A DNA stretch of 64,000 nt from Flammula alnicola (taxonomy: Eukaryota; Basidiomycota; Agaricomycetes; Agaricales; Strophariaceae), in assembly GCA_015499995.1 (NCBI GenBank), contig JADNRV010000028.1:186001-250000 (forward strand). Reading direction: 5' to 3'. Shown here piece after piece: positions 11,635-23,300 of this stretch. Within the stretch, counting starts at the first letter, position 1. Every line of letters starts with the position of its first letter. Made by a program: the position numbers and the translations under genes. The notes under the pieces were generated by a model. The model was not told the origin of the DNA. It saw nothing but the letters and a program-made list of their open reading frames with translations, and made no database searches.

Positions 11635-12022
11635 GGTAAAACTTTTTCTTCGTCTTGGCACTGCTACCACTGTATTGTGCTTCACCATAAACGTTTGAAA
11701 CATCGAGCACAAATTGACCATCGAACGTTCGAACCCTTAGGCCTTAGGCCTTAGTTACTCGTCGGGCTTGAGCTTGGATATGCGCGGTATACTAGTAGTG
11801 CCTCAAATCTTCGCTGGCTTTGGGCTTGCTGCTCATTAAACACGAGCAGCAATATCAGGCTTGCAGCCTCATGATCACTGACCGCATGGCCGTCATCTTG
11901 CAAACGTTTCTTTCTCCAGAGTCATCGAGAAACACTCCTGTCGTGTCTCAGGCTACAAAACGACTTCACGTGGGCTTTCTTCCCAATGGCTTTCAAGTTT
12001 CGAGGAAGACGACAATGCTGAG
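11635..12022 (+). repeat. Inverted-repeat arm, left
   Basis: About 390 bp that return in reverse complement at 13545-13965 with scattered changes. Shared blocks include GTATTGTGCTTCACCATAAA, CGAACGTTCGAACCCT and TTTCAAGTTTCGAGGAAGAC. The arms bracket the unknown gene at 12612-13400. Confidence 0.75.
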
Positions 12023-12611
12023 GTGTCGAAGGGTTTTGTTGGGAGTCGGGCACTGGGAGTTGCGCAGCGTGGTGAGCGATGTGTCATTGTTTTGTGGAAA
12101 GCTTGAATAGGTACCCATGTGACTTTTTTCCCACCGTTTGGGACAAGAATCAATAGTTCTATCCCTAGGAAAGTACTTATGGATCAGACTACAGCGTACA
12201 TCGCGAGAGTATGGATTGCTGACTCACGCCCGAGAAGTTGAAATGGGAGAGGACCAGCTTTTGACAGCCTGAATCACCCTCACTGCCATTTTATAGGCCA
12301 ACGGTATCTGTGGGTACGGGTGTGGGTTGACCCACAACCCCTGAGAGAGCAGAGAGCCCCTTCACACTATGGCGATGTTCTACACCGTGATCCAGGATCT
12401 CTGTTTCTCCTGGAGCATCTAACAAAACTCCTCAACTCTACTAGCTGCGACTTCGCAGCCCGTTCTTGACAAAAACCCCAGCGACGAGTCTGGAATAAAG
12501 GCTCATTCTCTCAGCGATCTTATCGGACTTGTCCGCTCGTCTCCCTTTGATATCTCTGCATCATTACCGCTCGCTCGAACCCTGCTGCTTCACAATTCAT
12601 CGACGTCCACA

Positions 12612-13400
12612 ATGGCCGATTCTTTCCCAAACGCTGAGAACGCCTTTCGCGATGCGTTCAACCACCCTGATCCTACTCCCAAGCTGCTCGAGCTTATCAA
12701 GGCTCATCCCCAACTTCCAACTATCACAGATCTCGTTTCGGTCTACATGGGCCTAGTTGCCGTGTGCCCTACCCAGATCGACAAATTCGCAGGAGCACTG
12801 GTCAAGCTTCAAAGTTCAACAGAGACAACCGTCGCCGCTACTGATGACTTTGGCAATCGGGCACAGCGACAAATTGCCCCTGTCCTCATCAGGGAGCTCG
12901 CTGGATTCCACGGTGGCAACCTCGCTGTTGTAGAAGATCACTCCGTAATGCATTCCATGACTATCTTGTCGCCTCACTCCTTTCCGCCGCATCTATGAAA
13001 TATAGACTTTGCGACTCGCCAGCCCAGGCTGGTGCAGTTGCGCACGGGCTGCACTTCAAGGATAGGTGCTACCGGGATGCACCGGCGTCACGCGAAGTTC
13101 TTGTTCTTGGAGCATGCCTTCAGCTCCTCGTGTGCGGATCATATTTGTATGGCCCCGCAGGTACCGATGTCGGTAAGGATGATGTTCTTGCAGCCCTTGA
13201 GGTGATCAAAGAAGAAGGCATTGTGGAAAATACAAACGGACAACGCCTGCTTGAGGTTTGTGTTTAATTTTTTCGCTACATTTTTTAACATGATCTGAAC
13301 ACAAAACACCCGCTACTAGGTTACCATTCGACAGGCCAAATCTGGCTTCAAGAGCGATGTCGATGATGCTTGGAGGATCTTGTTTCCACAGGAGGCATGA
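12612..13400 (+). CDS. Hypothetical protein, one apparent 1-nt deletion
   Basis: No family recognised. Starts MADSFPNAENAFRDAFN and appears globular and mostly helical. The frame breaks near 12945: VVEDHSV and NAFHDYLVASLLS are in adjacent frames and join if one base is restored. A 64-bp intron (13256-13319, GTTTGT...CTACTAG) then joins LLE to VTIRQAKSGF, ending ILFPQEA at TGA 13398-13400. No signal peptide or membrane segment is seen. It sits inside a pair of ~390-bp inverted arms, which suggests that it was duplicated or moved as a unit, but no transposase features are visible in it. Confidence 0.55.
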
Positions 13401-13544
13401 TTGATCCACTGGCATGGCCGTGTAGTTTGTCTGTACCTAGTTTTTCTGCAGGGACTATACGTAGCTTGTGGTATAGAGTCGGATGTGCCACGGCAAGCAG
13501 CTTTCCATGAAGAATACATATGTACCATATAAGGTTCATCGAGA

Positions 13545-13965
13545 AATGTCGTCTTCCTCGAAACTTGAAAGTCATTGATAAGAAAGCCCATGTGAAGTCA
13601 TTTTGCAGCCTGAACCTACACGAAAGGAGTGGACTTGAAGCTTGAAGCTTGAAGTTACTTGACGACGGAGAAACGCCGAGAAACGTTTGCAAGATTCCGG
13701 CCACGCGGTCAGTGAGGCAACAAGCCTGACATTGCTGCTCGTGTTTAATGCAGCGAGCCCAAAGCCGGCGAAGATTTGAGGCACTACCACTAGTATACCG
13801 CCCATATCCAAGCTTAAGCCTAACGAGTACATTGATGTGTTATTTAAAACTGAGTAGAGGCCTGAGGGTTCGAACGTTCGATGGTCGATTTGTGCTCGAT
13901 GTTTATGGTGAAGCACAATACTGTATGGTGGCAGTGCCAAGGCGATGAAAAAGTTCGACCAATAT
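13545..13965 (-). repeat. Inverted-repeat arm, right
   Basis: Reverse-complement partner of 11635-12022, slightly longer through small insertions (for example a CTTCAAG-type short repeat near 13640). Ends about 18 bp before the foldback element at 13983. Confidence 0.75.
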
Positions 13966-14082
13966 TGATGATCAACTTGTCACACGGCGGACATTCAACT
14001 GTCAAGTCGGCCGACCGGTTGTCCTGTTAAGTTATACAGAGGTTACCGGCCGGCGGCAAGTCATAACCTGTCATGACACAGG

Positions 14083-14813
14083 TAGTGTTGCCGCCAAGTC
14101 GAGTTGAGCCCGGGCTGAAACTCGCCTCGACTCGAAATCAGGGCAACTCGTGTCAACTCGTCGACAACGAGTTCATCCGGGTTAACTCGACGAGTTGACA
14201 CGAGTTGCATCAAATCACTCACGTGATGCTGTTGCACGCGCGTCGTCGCGCGTCTCTATTGTGTCTCCGTGCGTTAAAGTGTCGCTCTCCTTCTCCTCCC
14301 TCCTTTCCACTTGCAATATCTTCTATCTAAGCCCCTAATGTACCTCGCCTGCTCGAATATGTTGTTCTAGTTCTTTTTGAAGCAGAATTCACATCTTACG
14401 GTGATTTTTTACTGCAAGCGCAGCGAAGCGCTTTCAAGAAACCCATATATTTCTCATTGCCAAGTTTATTCGCAAGTTTTGGTAGCCGGGCAATATAAAG
14501 AACTTGACAATTTGAGGGAAAACGTGCATGAATCATTTTAAGGTAGCCTTCCTCTCATTGTATTTATTCAACATTGCTTGTAATCTACTGTACAGCAACT
14601 TGCAAGCCGTACAGTGCTCAAGTCTGCTCTAATCAGGGTCTGAAGGTCAAGCCGAATTCGGATATCCCTGTCATCTCATTGGACGCGACGCCATCAGGGA
14701 AATCACCGAACTCGACGAGTTGACCCGGGTTACAACTCGTCCCAACTCGACATTTCGAGTTGATTCGAGTTGGCCACCCCGCCTCGACTCGACTCGACTT
14801 GGCGGCAACACTA
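14083..14813. mobile_element. Nested non-autonomous hAT-like element
   Basis: 731 bp with terminal inverted repeats TAGTGTTGCCGCCAAGTCG, flanked by an exact 8-bp target duplication GACACAGG (14075-14082 and 14814-14821), the hallmark of hAT insertions. Both subterminal regions (14100-14215 and 14700-14800) are packed with CGAGT/ACTCG motifs in both orientations, as expected for transposase-binding repeats. No coding sequence. It sits inside the left arm of the older foldback element, so it arrived later. Confidence 0.85.
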
Positions 14814-15001
14814 GACACAGGTTGACTTGCCGGTCACAGTGGCCGATGTCACGCTCTTTCTTTTTTTTAATGTTCTCGCCTTATATTCTGCGTATTTAAT
14901 AGTACTCATGCGTCGTGTTTATTCGAATTCATTCCCTCACTATCAATCTACGCATTGTCTTAGCCCCTATTTGAATTCAATTTAATCTAACGTTAGCGCG
15001 C

Positions 15002-15193
15002 GTCTTCGAAGGGGTAGGCGACGGCGCTTATGTAGGCGGTATACACTTCAAGTTCTATCTCGACGACCGCGATCCTACGTTCGAAGCAAAACAAGAACTC
15101 GATGAACACAACGTCAAGTTTAGTAAACGTTACAAGAATTGGAATTCAAAAATGTTTTCCGTCGAGCGTTTGCGTTCTGACATTTGGCAGTAA
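15002..15193 (+). pseudogene. Captured coding fragment inside the foldback element
   Basis: An uninterrupted 63-codon frame, beginning VFEGVGDGAYVGGIHF and ending LRSDIWQ, fills most of the space between the two inverted arms. It has no start codon. The final CA is followed directly by GTAAGC, a good splice donor, so it looks like the 3' end of a host exon taken together with its intron junction. I do not recognise the source family. Confidence 0.5.
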
Positions 15194-15604
15194 GCCTTTG
15201 TACTTCTGGTATCATGTAACGTATGTTTGTTGCTAACGTTAGATTAAATCAAATTCAAATGGTGACAAAGACAATATGTAGATTGATAGTGAGGGAATGA
15301 ATTCGAATAAACACGACGCATGAGTCCTATTAAATACACAGAATATAAGGCGAGAACATTAAAAAAAAGAAAGAGCGTGACATCGGCCACTGTGACCGGC
15401 AAGTCAACCTGTGTCATGACAGGTTATGACTTGCCGGTAACCTCTGTATAACTTAACAGGACAACCGGTCGGCCGACTTGACAGTTGAATGTCCGCCGTG
15501 TCAGTGTCACACTGAGAGAGATAGTTGGGTCGGCAGTAAGCCGAACCCTGTGTTGCAGGACTCATAACCTAAAGGTACTTGGCAACTCTTTCTGTTCTGT
15601 CGAT

Positions 15605-18600
15605 ATGCCTTCATTCTTTCAAAGACTGAAAACGCCGTTATCCAGGAGAAGTACAACCAATCCACGTGAACCCTACACATCACAGTCCACCCCAACGAAG
15701 ATCGAACCCCCTGCGCCAGCGCCTAACGAGAGATCTAAATATGAAAGTCAAGTGTACAAGATCTGGCACACGGCAAAGTCCTCCTTAAGCTGGGGAAAAT
15801 CTAGGTCGACGCCGCCAGCATCAATTTCCCTCAACGATCAAACATACCCTTATCAACGTGAGTCGGTCATGTTGTTGACGTCTGCACCATTGATGAGCAT
15901 TTCAGAGTCACCGCGCAACCCCTCATCACTGTCCTTGTCGACCGGGTCGATACCGCATAAGCAAAAGGATCCCGATGATAACGAAGGTATGAATTCCGGG
16001 GAACGCGAGCAATTCTTGTCACCCACTACCCAGCATCGGAAGAGCAAATTGCAATCAAATTGGAAAGGAAGCAGGAAATCAGGGAAAACGGCTGTTAGTG
16101 TTGCAAAATATGGCCTGCAAACTTTGAAGGAGTCTGCGGACGCATTTCCACCACTGAAAAGCGTTGTTAGTGGGCTTTCATTCTTGCTTTCCACATATGA
16201 GGTACGACGCGGAGTATAGCAATAGATGAATATGGTTAACAATCGTCGGGTCCCTTCATAACAGCAATGGGTTTCTAACAAGGAGGACCTTCAGCGGCTC
16301 TTGCGAAGAGTAGAGCTCTTGCAGAAGATGTTTGAGCAAGATGAAGATCTTTACGGGAATCAAGACAGTGGTGAAAAAGAAAGACGTAGCGAACTGACGC
16401 GGTTCGTTTTTGTCCGGATGTGAACTTAAATTTCTTTCGACTGACTACTGTATGCACGTTTATAGGAGACTGCAGGATATTGCACAGTGCTTAGATGAAA
16501 TTCAACGTGAGCACAGCCTGCAAAGCTTTGCGGAGGCTGGAAAGGAGGCCAAGATCATATCCGGGTTCGTTGCTGACATCCGCGACGCAATCTTGGATTA
16601 TGAAGTATGTGATTTGATTGTGGTGCCTTCGAGCGAGTACCATGACCGTTGGTCGACTAATCACGGAAATGCCTCCAGGTGTCACTACAAATGTTTATGC
16701 ATAAACAAGTTAACGGACAGATTGTGAGCGCCATAGTATGTACGTGATTCAATACGCCAACTGACTTTTTTTGGTTTAGGCCTTAGGTATTTGTTTGATG
16801 CTTTCCTTCTGCAACTGGTGATGTAACGCGATTTCTAGATGAAATGCGGGATCTCCAGACATTGCTAAGGGCCAGAAACGCTAGTCATTTATCAGAGCAT
16901 CACAAGTACTGTCTAAAAGGAACACGAGTGGAGGTCTTGCGTGTAATCGAGGATTGGGCTGACGACCTGGAGGCGTTGCGGGTCTACTGGCTCAATGGCC
17001 ATGCTGGTAGCGGAAAGAGCACAATTGCTCAGAGCTTTTCAAGACGTATGTTTGCCGAGAGAAGGCTTGGCGCCAGCTTTTTTTTTGCTCGCGTGACTTC
17101 GTCGATCGCAGCGATCTTCGTGTCATCTTTCCAACGCTTTCCTTCCAACTTGCATGTCAATTCCCAGCATTTCGAGCGCATGTTGTTCAAACTCTTCGTG
17201 TGCGGCCTGACATCTGCTCGGAGTCTCTTACGAATCAACTGGTCGAATTGATAATTGAGCCCCTTGAATCGACAAATCTTTCCACACTCATTGTCATCGA
17301 CGCGCTCGACGAGTGCAAGGACGATATGCCAGCTTCTGCTATCCTCTCTCTTCTCGCGCGCTACATATCTCGAATCCCTAATGTCAAATGGTTCATCACT
17401 GGGCGACCCGAAGCCCCCATTCGCTCTGGTTTTCGCCTCGCATCCCTACAGCCGTTAACCCAAATATTTATCCTCCACGACGTCGAACGGTCTGCCGTCG
17501 AGCATGACATCGAGCTCTATGCTAGGATTCGACTTTCCGAGTACGTCAAAGATCGCAGCAACCTCGAGATCACCCTGCCATGGCCATCCGATGAAGACAT
17601 ACAGATTCTAGTAAACAAGTCATTCGGCCTCTTCATATTCATCGTTACAGCAGTTACCTTCGTCACTTCCCCAGGCCACATGCCTGATAAGCAACTATCA
17701 TTAATTACGCAAGCCCCAGATATCAACATCCACGAAGGAAGGTCCGGACTTGATGTCTTGTATACCACCATCATTGAAATTGGATATGGCTTGGTCAATG
17801 GAGAACCGGACTATTTTTCCGACTTACGGTCCGTCTGGGGAAGCATCGTCACCGCATTTAATCCCCTTTCTCGAAATGGATTGTCAACACTACTTGCCAA
17901 ATCACCTGCCGAAATTTCGACATCTCTCAGGTTGCAGCATTCCGTCCTTCGCGTCCCGAGCTCCTCGAGCGAACCTGTAAGGATATACCACAAGTCGTTT
18001 CCCGACTACCTCACGGATCTGTTGCGGTGCATGGACAAGCGATTCTTCATCGATGCGAAACATCATCACACACAGATGGCCCTTAGGTGTTTGAGATTGA
18101 TGGCGTCGGACCTAAAGAAGAACATTTGCCACCTTCCGCCATTCTCCATGAACAAAATCATGCCCCTCAGTTCACGACGCCAAAAGATCGGTGAGGGTCT
18201 GGAATATGCCTGCCGATTCTGGGCCCAACACTTGACGGAAGCTTCCTCATTGCCATCTGTCGAAGAAAAGAACATTATTCTTGCGTTCCTACGTGGTTTC
18301 TTTTCGGAGACAAGGATGCAATTTTTTTGGTTGGAAGTGTTGAGTCTTGTGGAAGACCTCCACATCTCCGCTTACTCGCTAAATCGGATCAAGATCTGGA
18401 TTTTAAAATGCGTGAGTCATTCCAATTGATACCTTCCAGGATGACCGCTGAGCTACATATATGGCCCCGATGCAGGCCGCCAACGAGCATGATTTACTGA
18501 ACGACATCTCCTCAAGCGAAAAGTTTATTCTTCAGTTTTTTGATTGCGTGAAAGAATCTGCTTTACATCTATATCAATCTGCTATCCCCCAAATACCATT

Positions 18601-20589
18601 AGAGAGCCACATGCGGAACCAAAGTCTTGGCTTATCAACGGACATCACAGTACGCCAAGGACTCAATACTGATTTCAAGGCCAATACGAGATCCATCGTT
18701 ACAAAGTTGAAAGCCGTAACCTCACTGAGGTTCTGCAGTGACGGCTCGAAGATAGGCGCGACGGGCGAAGGAGGCGTTCAGATCTTTGATTTTACTACGG
18801 GTGAATGCCTTGCAACTATGCCTACTCCATCCAATTGCATCTCTGTCGAATTCTCTCAAGACGATTCTCTTCTGTTAACGACATATTTGGATAACGTTAT
18901 CCGACTATGGGATGTTCAGACCGGAGGCCTCATTCGCAACTATGTCGGCCATCAAGCTCGCATCCACGATATTTCTTTCGCTGCTCGCGGATCTCTTTTC
19001 GCGTCAGTCGATGAAGATGGGCATATTTTCTTATGGAATGTGAAGGATGGTAACTCGGACCATAGTTTCTCCACGTCTTCAAGCAGCACCCGTATATTCT
19101 GCAAATGGCTCTCTGGCACCGCTCTCATTACACATTCGAGCCCATCTGGGGGAACATACATCCATGACATAATGCGGGGCGGCAGCAGCCTCGTACGCGC
19201 TCCCCAAAGAGACGGAGTTTCGATCTTGACTACTACGCGCTATGGTCTTCAGATTGTAGAGCGGGAGAGAAACCGATTCCGCATGGTGTCTCTTGATGGC
19301 GCAGGGATGCCTAAACTAGTCAAGGAAACAGTTGAACTCTCATTCCCTCCTCAGCACACGACTCAACGTGTTCAAAATTCGGCACTGCATCTGATGACAA
19401 TGTCCCTGGACGAGCGACATCTTGTTTTGCTGAGATCTGATAAGGGATCTCAGTCACTGTGCCTATACCGCAGCGTCCAAACTTCCAATTTGCCGAGATC
19501 CAGTGCATGGCAGGCTTCTTCAAGCATATATCACTCGTCATCAATCACGAGCTCTATTTTCTCCCCAGATGGTTCTTACATTGCTTTTGGCTCCGCAGAT
19601 GGTATGATCAACCTTCGGACAATTGAAACGGATTACCATCGTTTCCCCTCTTCCACGGCCATAACGAGTGTTTGTGTATCTCAAGACGGTCAACTGTTTG
19701 CATATGCAACAAAGGCAGGACAAATCGAAGTATATTCCTCGCCAGAAAATTGGCTGACTGCACAAATATCCTCCGATTCGATGTCAATATGGCGAGGGGC
19801 AGTCATTGAAAACATGGCATTCAATCCAGAGAACGATTTTTTGGCAATTCACTACAAAAATATCATCAATGACAAGGGGATCCAGCGGGTCAGCTTGGGT
19901 TTGGTCTTCTGGAACTTTAACTCTAACCATCTCGAGGGTGAATCAACAATGGTGATCCCGACCGGCGCGATTTCGCCGAAGTGCATATTGCAGTATGTTG
20001 AATATCCATGGTTAAGGTTCAACTCTAGGCGAGTCTTATAGATGTTTTCTCAATTTAGACTGACAATATTATCTTGTCCTCTAGAGGGGAAACATCGCTC
20101 CTCCTCCGCATCCTCTATACCAACCACAGTATCAGATTCCAGATCTGGGCAAGAACGTCATTCAAGTTGCAATGCGAATGGGATAGCCCTGTGAGATATA
20201 GTCTACCTATTCTCAAATGGCCGCTATCCATAAACGTTAATGGCACTAAGCAGCTGCAAATCTTGATTCAGTACGAGGACCAAACGGCGGCATACCGGCA
20301 GGCTTGGACAATCACCTTCAATGATAAAAAAAACACCTTTATACTTGCCTCCTCGCATCCCGAGCATGGCGCGCTACAGTCACCTTCCCACAGAGTGTTT
20401 GGCGATAACTGGATCCTGAATGAGAAGGGCCAGAGAATATTTTGGGTACCCTACGACATTGCATTGCCCGACGAAGATTGGCAAGAAAGAGCTTGTTGGA
20501 TGGGAAGAACGCTCATTTTGGGTGGACGCGAAGGGAGATTAATGGTTATCGATTTCAGTGATAAAGCTGCTCAGCCAGTTAAATATTGA
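15605..20589 (+). CDS. NACHT-WD40 STAND (NLR-like) protein
   Basis: About 1,510 aa. A Ser/Pro-rich N-terminus (1-110) and a helical region (~110-330) precede a NACHT NTPase: Walker A GHAGSGKST at ~366-374, Walker B LIVIDALDEC, then FITGRPEAPI. The winged-helix/ARC-type region ends ~870, and the C-terminal half from ~880 contains WD40-type repeats (VTSLRFCSDGSKI, VEFSQDDSLLLTTYLDNVIRLWDVQTG, shown here only as motif calls). Such proteins are fungal NLR analogues for non-self recognition. Introns include 16202-16264, 16402-16465, 16605-16678, 16736-16779, 16787-16838, 18412-18475 and 19993-20084; a 7-nt exon (16780-16786) is needed to keep frame. One base seems missing in the T9 run 17078-17086, 20 codons after the P-loop. 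Confidence 0.85.
16780..16786 (+). other. 7-nt micro-exon of the NACHT-WD40 gene
   Basis: GCCTTAG lies between acceptor GGTTTAG and donor GTATTT. Including it joins SAI to ALDEMRDLQTLL; skipping it gives a stop within ten codons of the next exon. Confidence 0.55.
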
Positions 20590-20674
20590 TAATTAGCCCA
20601 AGGTAGACCAAATAACAGATGATCAGGGGCGAGGCGGAATTGAAAACTTGAACACCTGAAGAACTCATCGACAC

Positions 20675-21595
20675 AGCCATTGGGTGTATATGCCGCGAGC
20701 CTGCTGATAACGAAGTACAGATGCTAGATTGAGACACAGATTGTTATACTTTGTAATACAACATTTAAATAAATCCAAAGGGGAGCTGAGGAAGATACGA
20801 GCTGGGGTATAACCTAAGCAAGCATCGTCATGTCATAAGTAGACTCGTATGCAATGGCAAATCGGACCACTGCCAAATCGCACAAACGGTCTAAGTCTAG
20901 ACAGCTAAATGCTGCTATTGCAGCTTGTACTGGCCATCCGCATCACCTGGAGAACGCAGCGTCGCAGATGTCAATGTCTAGACTATCCTGCGTGAAAATA
21001 TGCACCGCTTCTCGATTTCTCAAAGCCAGTGGCGCCTTTTGCGCCGATGACACGTAGAGGGAAGCGTGCGCGCAGGTTTCTGAGCTACGGGGAGGAGCAG
21101 CTCTTCCAGAAGATGAGGTCGAGGTCGAGCATAGCGACTTTGAAGGTGAGGGGGTGCCACCACTCTTTGACGCGCTCGATGAAGGGGAGATTTGTATTGC
21201 GGACCTGTGAGGCGCAAAAGCCTGCCCCCTCGATATGGTTGACGGGTGACCCGAAAATTTGCTTGTTACCTAGAGGTGATCCCAAAAAGTCAGAGAGTGA
21301 AAGGAAAACAGGAGAAGAAAGGTATACATTGGACCATACGCATATTCCTCGTCGGGAATACGAGCACCTTGGGCATCCGATCTGCGTCCAAAATGAATTC
21401 CTTTCAACTTTTGCTTCATCTTCACAACTCATTTCGTACTGCGTCAGCGGCTGTCTCTCCTCGGCTTTCCCCCGTCCTCGCTCGTCTTCCGGCTCTTCCT
21501 CAATATCGTGCGTCGCATGAGCGTGGCACTGGCCATCAGCTCCGGCAATCGAAACCCCAGCCCTTCGTCACGGCATCGACGCCTTGGTAGTCCGC
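20675..21595. repeat. Duplicated segment of the ABC1 kinase locus
   Basis: About 920 bp matching 26845-27735 in the same orientation (3' flank plus the last exons of the kinase gene), diverged by many substitutions and indels. Confidence 0.75.
20880..21595 (-). pseudogene. Decayed 3' fragment of an ABC1-family kinase gene
   Basis: Minus-strand pieces in shifting frames match the C-terminus of the intact gene at 27062-29272: LPELMASATLMRRTILR, RKTSEDGGKPR, VRNTNLPFIERVKEWWHPLTF, VAMLDLDLIFWKS. No continuous frame survives and the kinase core is absent, so this is a dead fragment carried by the segmental duplication. Confidence 0.8.
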
Positions 21596-22750
21596 CATGA
21601 GATTCAAAAATCGGAAATGCAGAGCTCCAAGGCCCAGTCAGCGCCCGATTCAGACCCCAGAACGAAGCACGAGATAATTGATATATGCACCCTGGCGAGA
21701 TCGTGATGGGTTCTGATTGCGGTTTGTCGGGCGGTGCAATGACCAATAGCCCTTTTCTCTCCTCTCAGGCCACGCCTTGATAACTCTCTGTCGAACTTGA
21801 GAAGGAGGTCGAATTCCAGGCGAAATGCGGCTGAGAGTTTCGACGACCTGGCCCTTTGCGTCCTCGCTTTGGCCCGGTGCTCCTGAATCTCGCCTCGTTC
21901 CACGCCTCATAGTTGTCCTACAAAATTGCTCAGGCCTCAATCCAAAAAGGACATCGCCGGTTGGGTGATATATTGATACGAGATATTCGCGGATGTTGGC
22001 ATGGAGGAGGAATGATTCACCGGCAAATGTCGAACATTAAATGAAGATCCAGAACCTCCGACTCGTTGAGATGGATGGGTTGAACCACAAACTGAAGGTT
22101 CGAGCATAAGGGTTTAATGGATCCTGAATAGGGATGCCTGCTGTTCGATGGAATCTCGAAGAAACAGTGGTAGAGTTGTATGCGTTGCGAGTTGTGGAGT
22201 TGGCCAACATCGGCCCGTTCTCCCACCAATACTTTTCCATAGTTCCAGCAGCTGCACTCCCTTCGAGTGATTTCCTTGACGTGGGCTGGGCATTTTGGCT
22301 AGTGGTCGGATGCGTGACCTTTTGCTGAGTGTCGACATCTTTGAACTGTGATCCCAGCATGACCAGTGCACCCCCGCCCATGCGTTGTACCGTCGTCAAC
22401 CTTTGTAAGAGAGGCATAAATCGCGTCGACCATGGTGCTCAATTATCGGCACAGCTTGAGGGACACAGCGGGGCGGATCCGGAGATTGGAATTCGAGGTT
22501 TGGTGCCAGCGAAGTAGACGAATAAGTAAATTGCAGCGGATACATAAAATCGAGGGATGATATGTCGAAAAACTGAAGATGAAAACGTTGGAAACCCACG
22601 GGCAAGAGGGTGATGGCAGAGTAGAGCGACGGAGGGGATGTCGGGATAAGGACGAAGAATACTGCGCTGGTTTTGGGGAACAATGCGAGTGGAGTGTCTC
22701 GCGGGATGATGGTAGACTGCTGGGGTGAAGAGCGAACTCGATTTCAAGGA
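21596..22750. other. Unexplained stretch between two duplicated segments
   Basis: Lies between the kinase fragment and the hydrophobin fragment. Minus-strand frames of ~100-126 codons overlap (21604-21940; 22037-22417), and the region upstream of an ATG near 22434 (minus) is pyrimidine-rich like a fungal leader, so a gene or gene fragment may start there. No family was recognised. Confidence 0.3.
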
Positions 22751-23070
22751 AGCTGCCACCGACGCCCTTGGTCTCGTCAACGTCGTCCTCAGCAGTGTCT
22801 CTGGCTAAGTCGGTGTTGAATGTAACCCAATCACGGGCACTGGCGCTGGCACTGGCGCCAACTGGTATGTTCTCCCACTGCCTGGAATTGTTGGTTGATA
22901 CAAGTTATGTATTGTTGTCTGTAGTGCTTCGTCGCCTGTTTGCTGCGAGTAGAACTTCTTCAGTAGGGCTTTTATTTTTCACTTTTAGTATCATGAACTT
23001 GACTGACTTATTTCTCTAGACCAAGGCGTCGGCGTCAATTGCAGTCCTGTCACCGTCGGCGCTTACTTAG
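22751..23070 (+). pseudogene. Class I hydrophobin copy 3, truncated with internal stop
   Basis: Lacks the signal peptide and first three cysteines because the duplication began mid-exon. SVSGQVGVEC of the intact copy reads SVSG-stop-VGVEC here (CAA to TAA at 22805-22807). The remaining introns and last five cysteine codons are still recognisable down to ~23060. Confidence 0.9.
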
Positions 23071-23300
23071 TTTGGATGGATGATTTTTTGGCGGTCGGAT
23101 ATAGTTTTACGCAATAATACGATACCCATCACAGCATACAATGTCGTTTACATCTCGCAGAATACACATCACTTAAATGATTCATATTTCGCCGTTCTCA
23201 AACTCGAGTATATCTATACTACTCTATATCTTCGAAGTCAGAACGTTACCCCAATCCAAGAAAACTCACTTACACGAGGATATACATTGATGCACGTAAC

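Larger units (their letters stand above)
13983..15500. mobile_element. Foldback DNA transposon with ~270-280-bp inverted repeats (split by a nested element)
   Basis: The ends read CACGGCGGACATTCAACTG... and its exact reverse complement. The left arm is 13983-14082 plus 14822-15001, the right arm ~15232-15500, with near-perfect match over ~270 bp. The flanks carry TCA on both sides (13980-13982 and 15501-15503), a possible 3-bp target duplication. With CAC...GTG ends this recalls CACTA-like elements, but the superfamily is not secure. No transposase is present; the ~230-bp middle holds a coding fragment (15002-15193). It ends 104 bp upstream of the NACHT-WD40 start codon. Confidence 0.85.

Noticed and set aside
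21604..21940. Overlapping ~97-codon minus frames as a gene
   Set aside because: Arg/Ser-rich, out-of-frame with one another, next to a duplication breakpoint, and without recognisable motifs.
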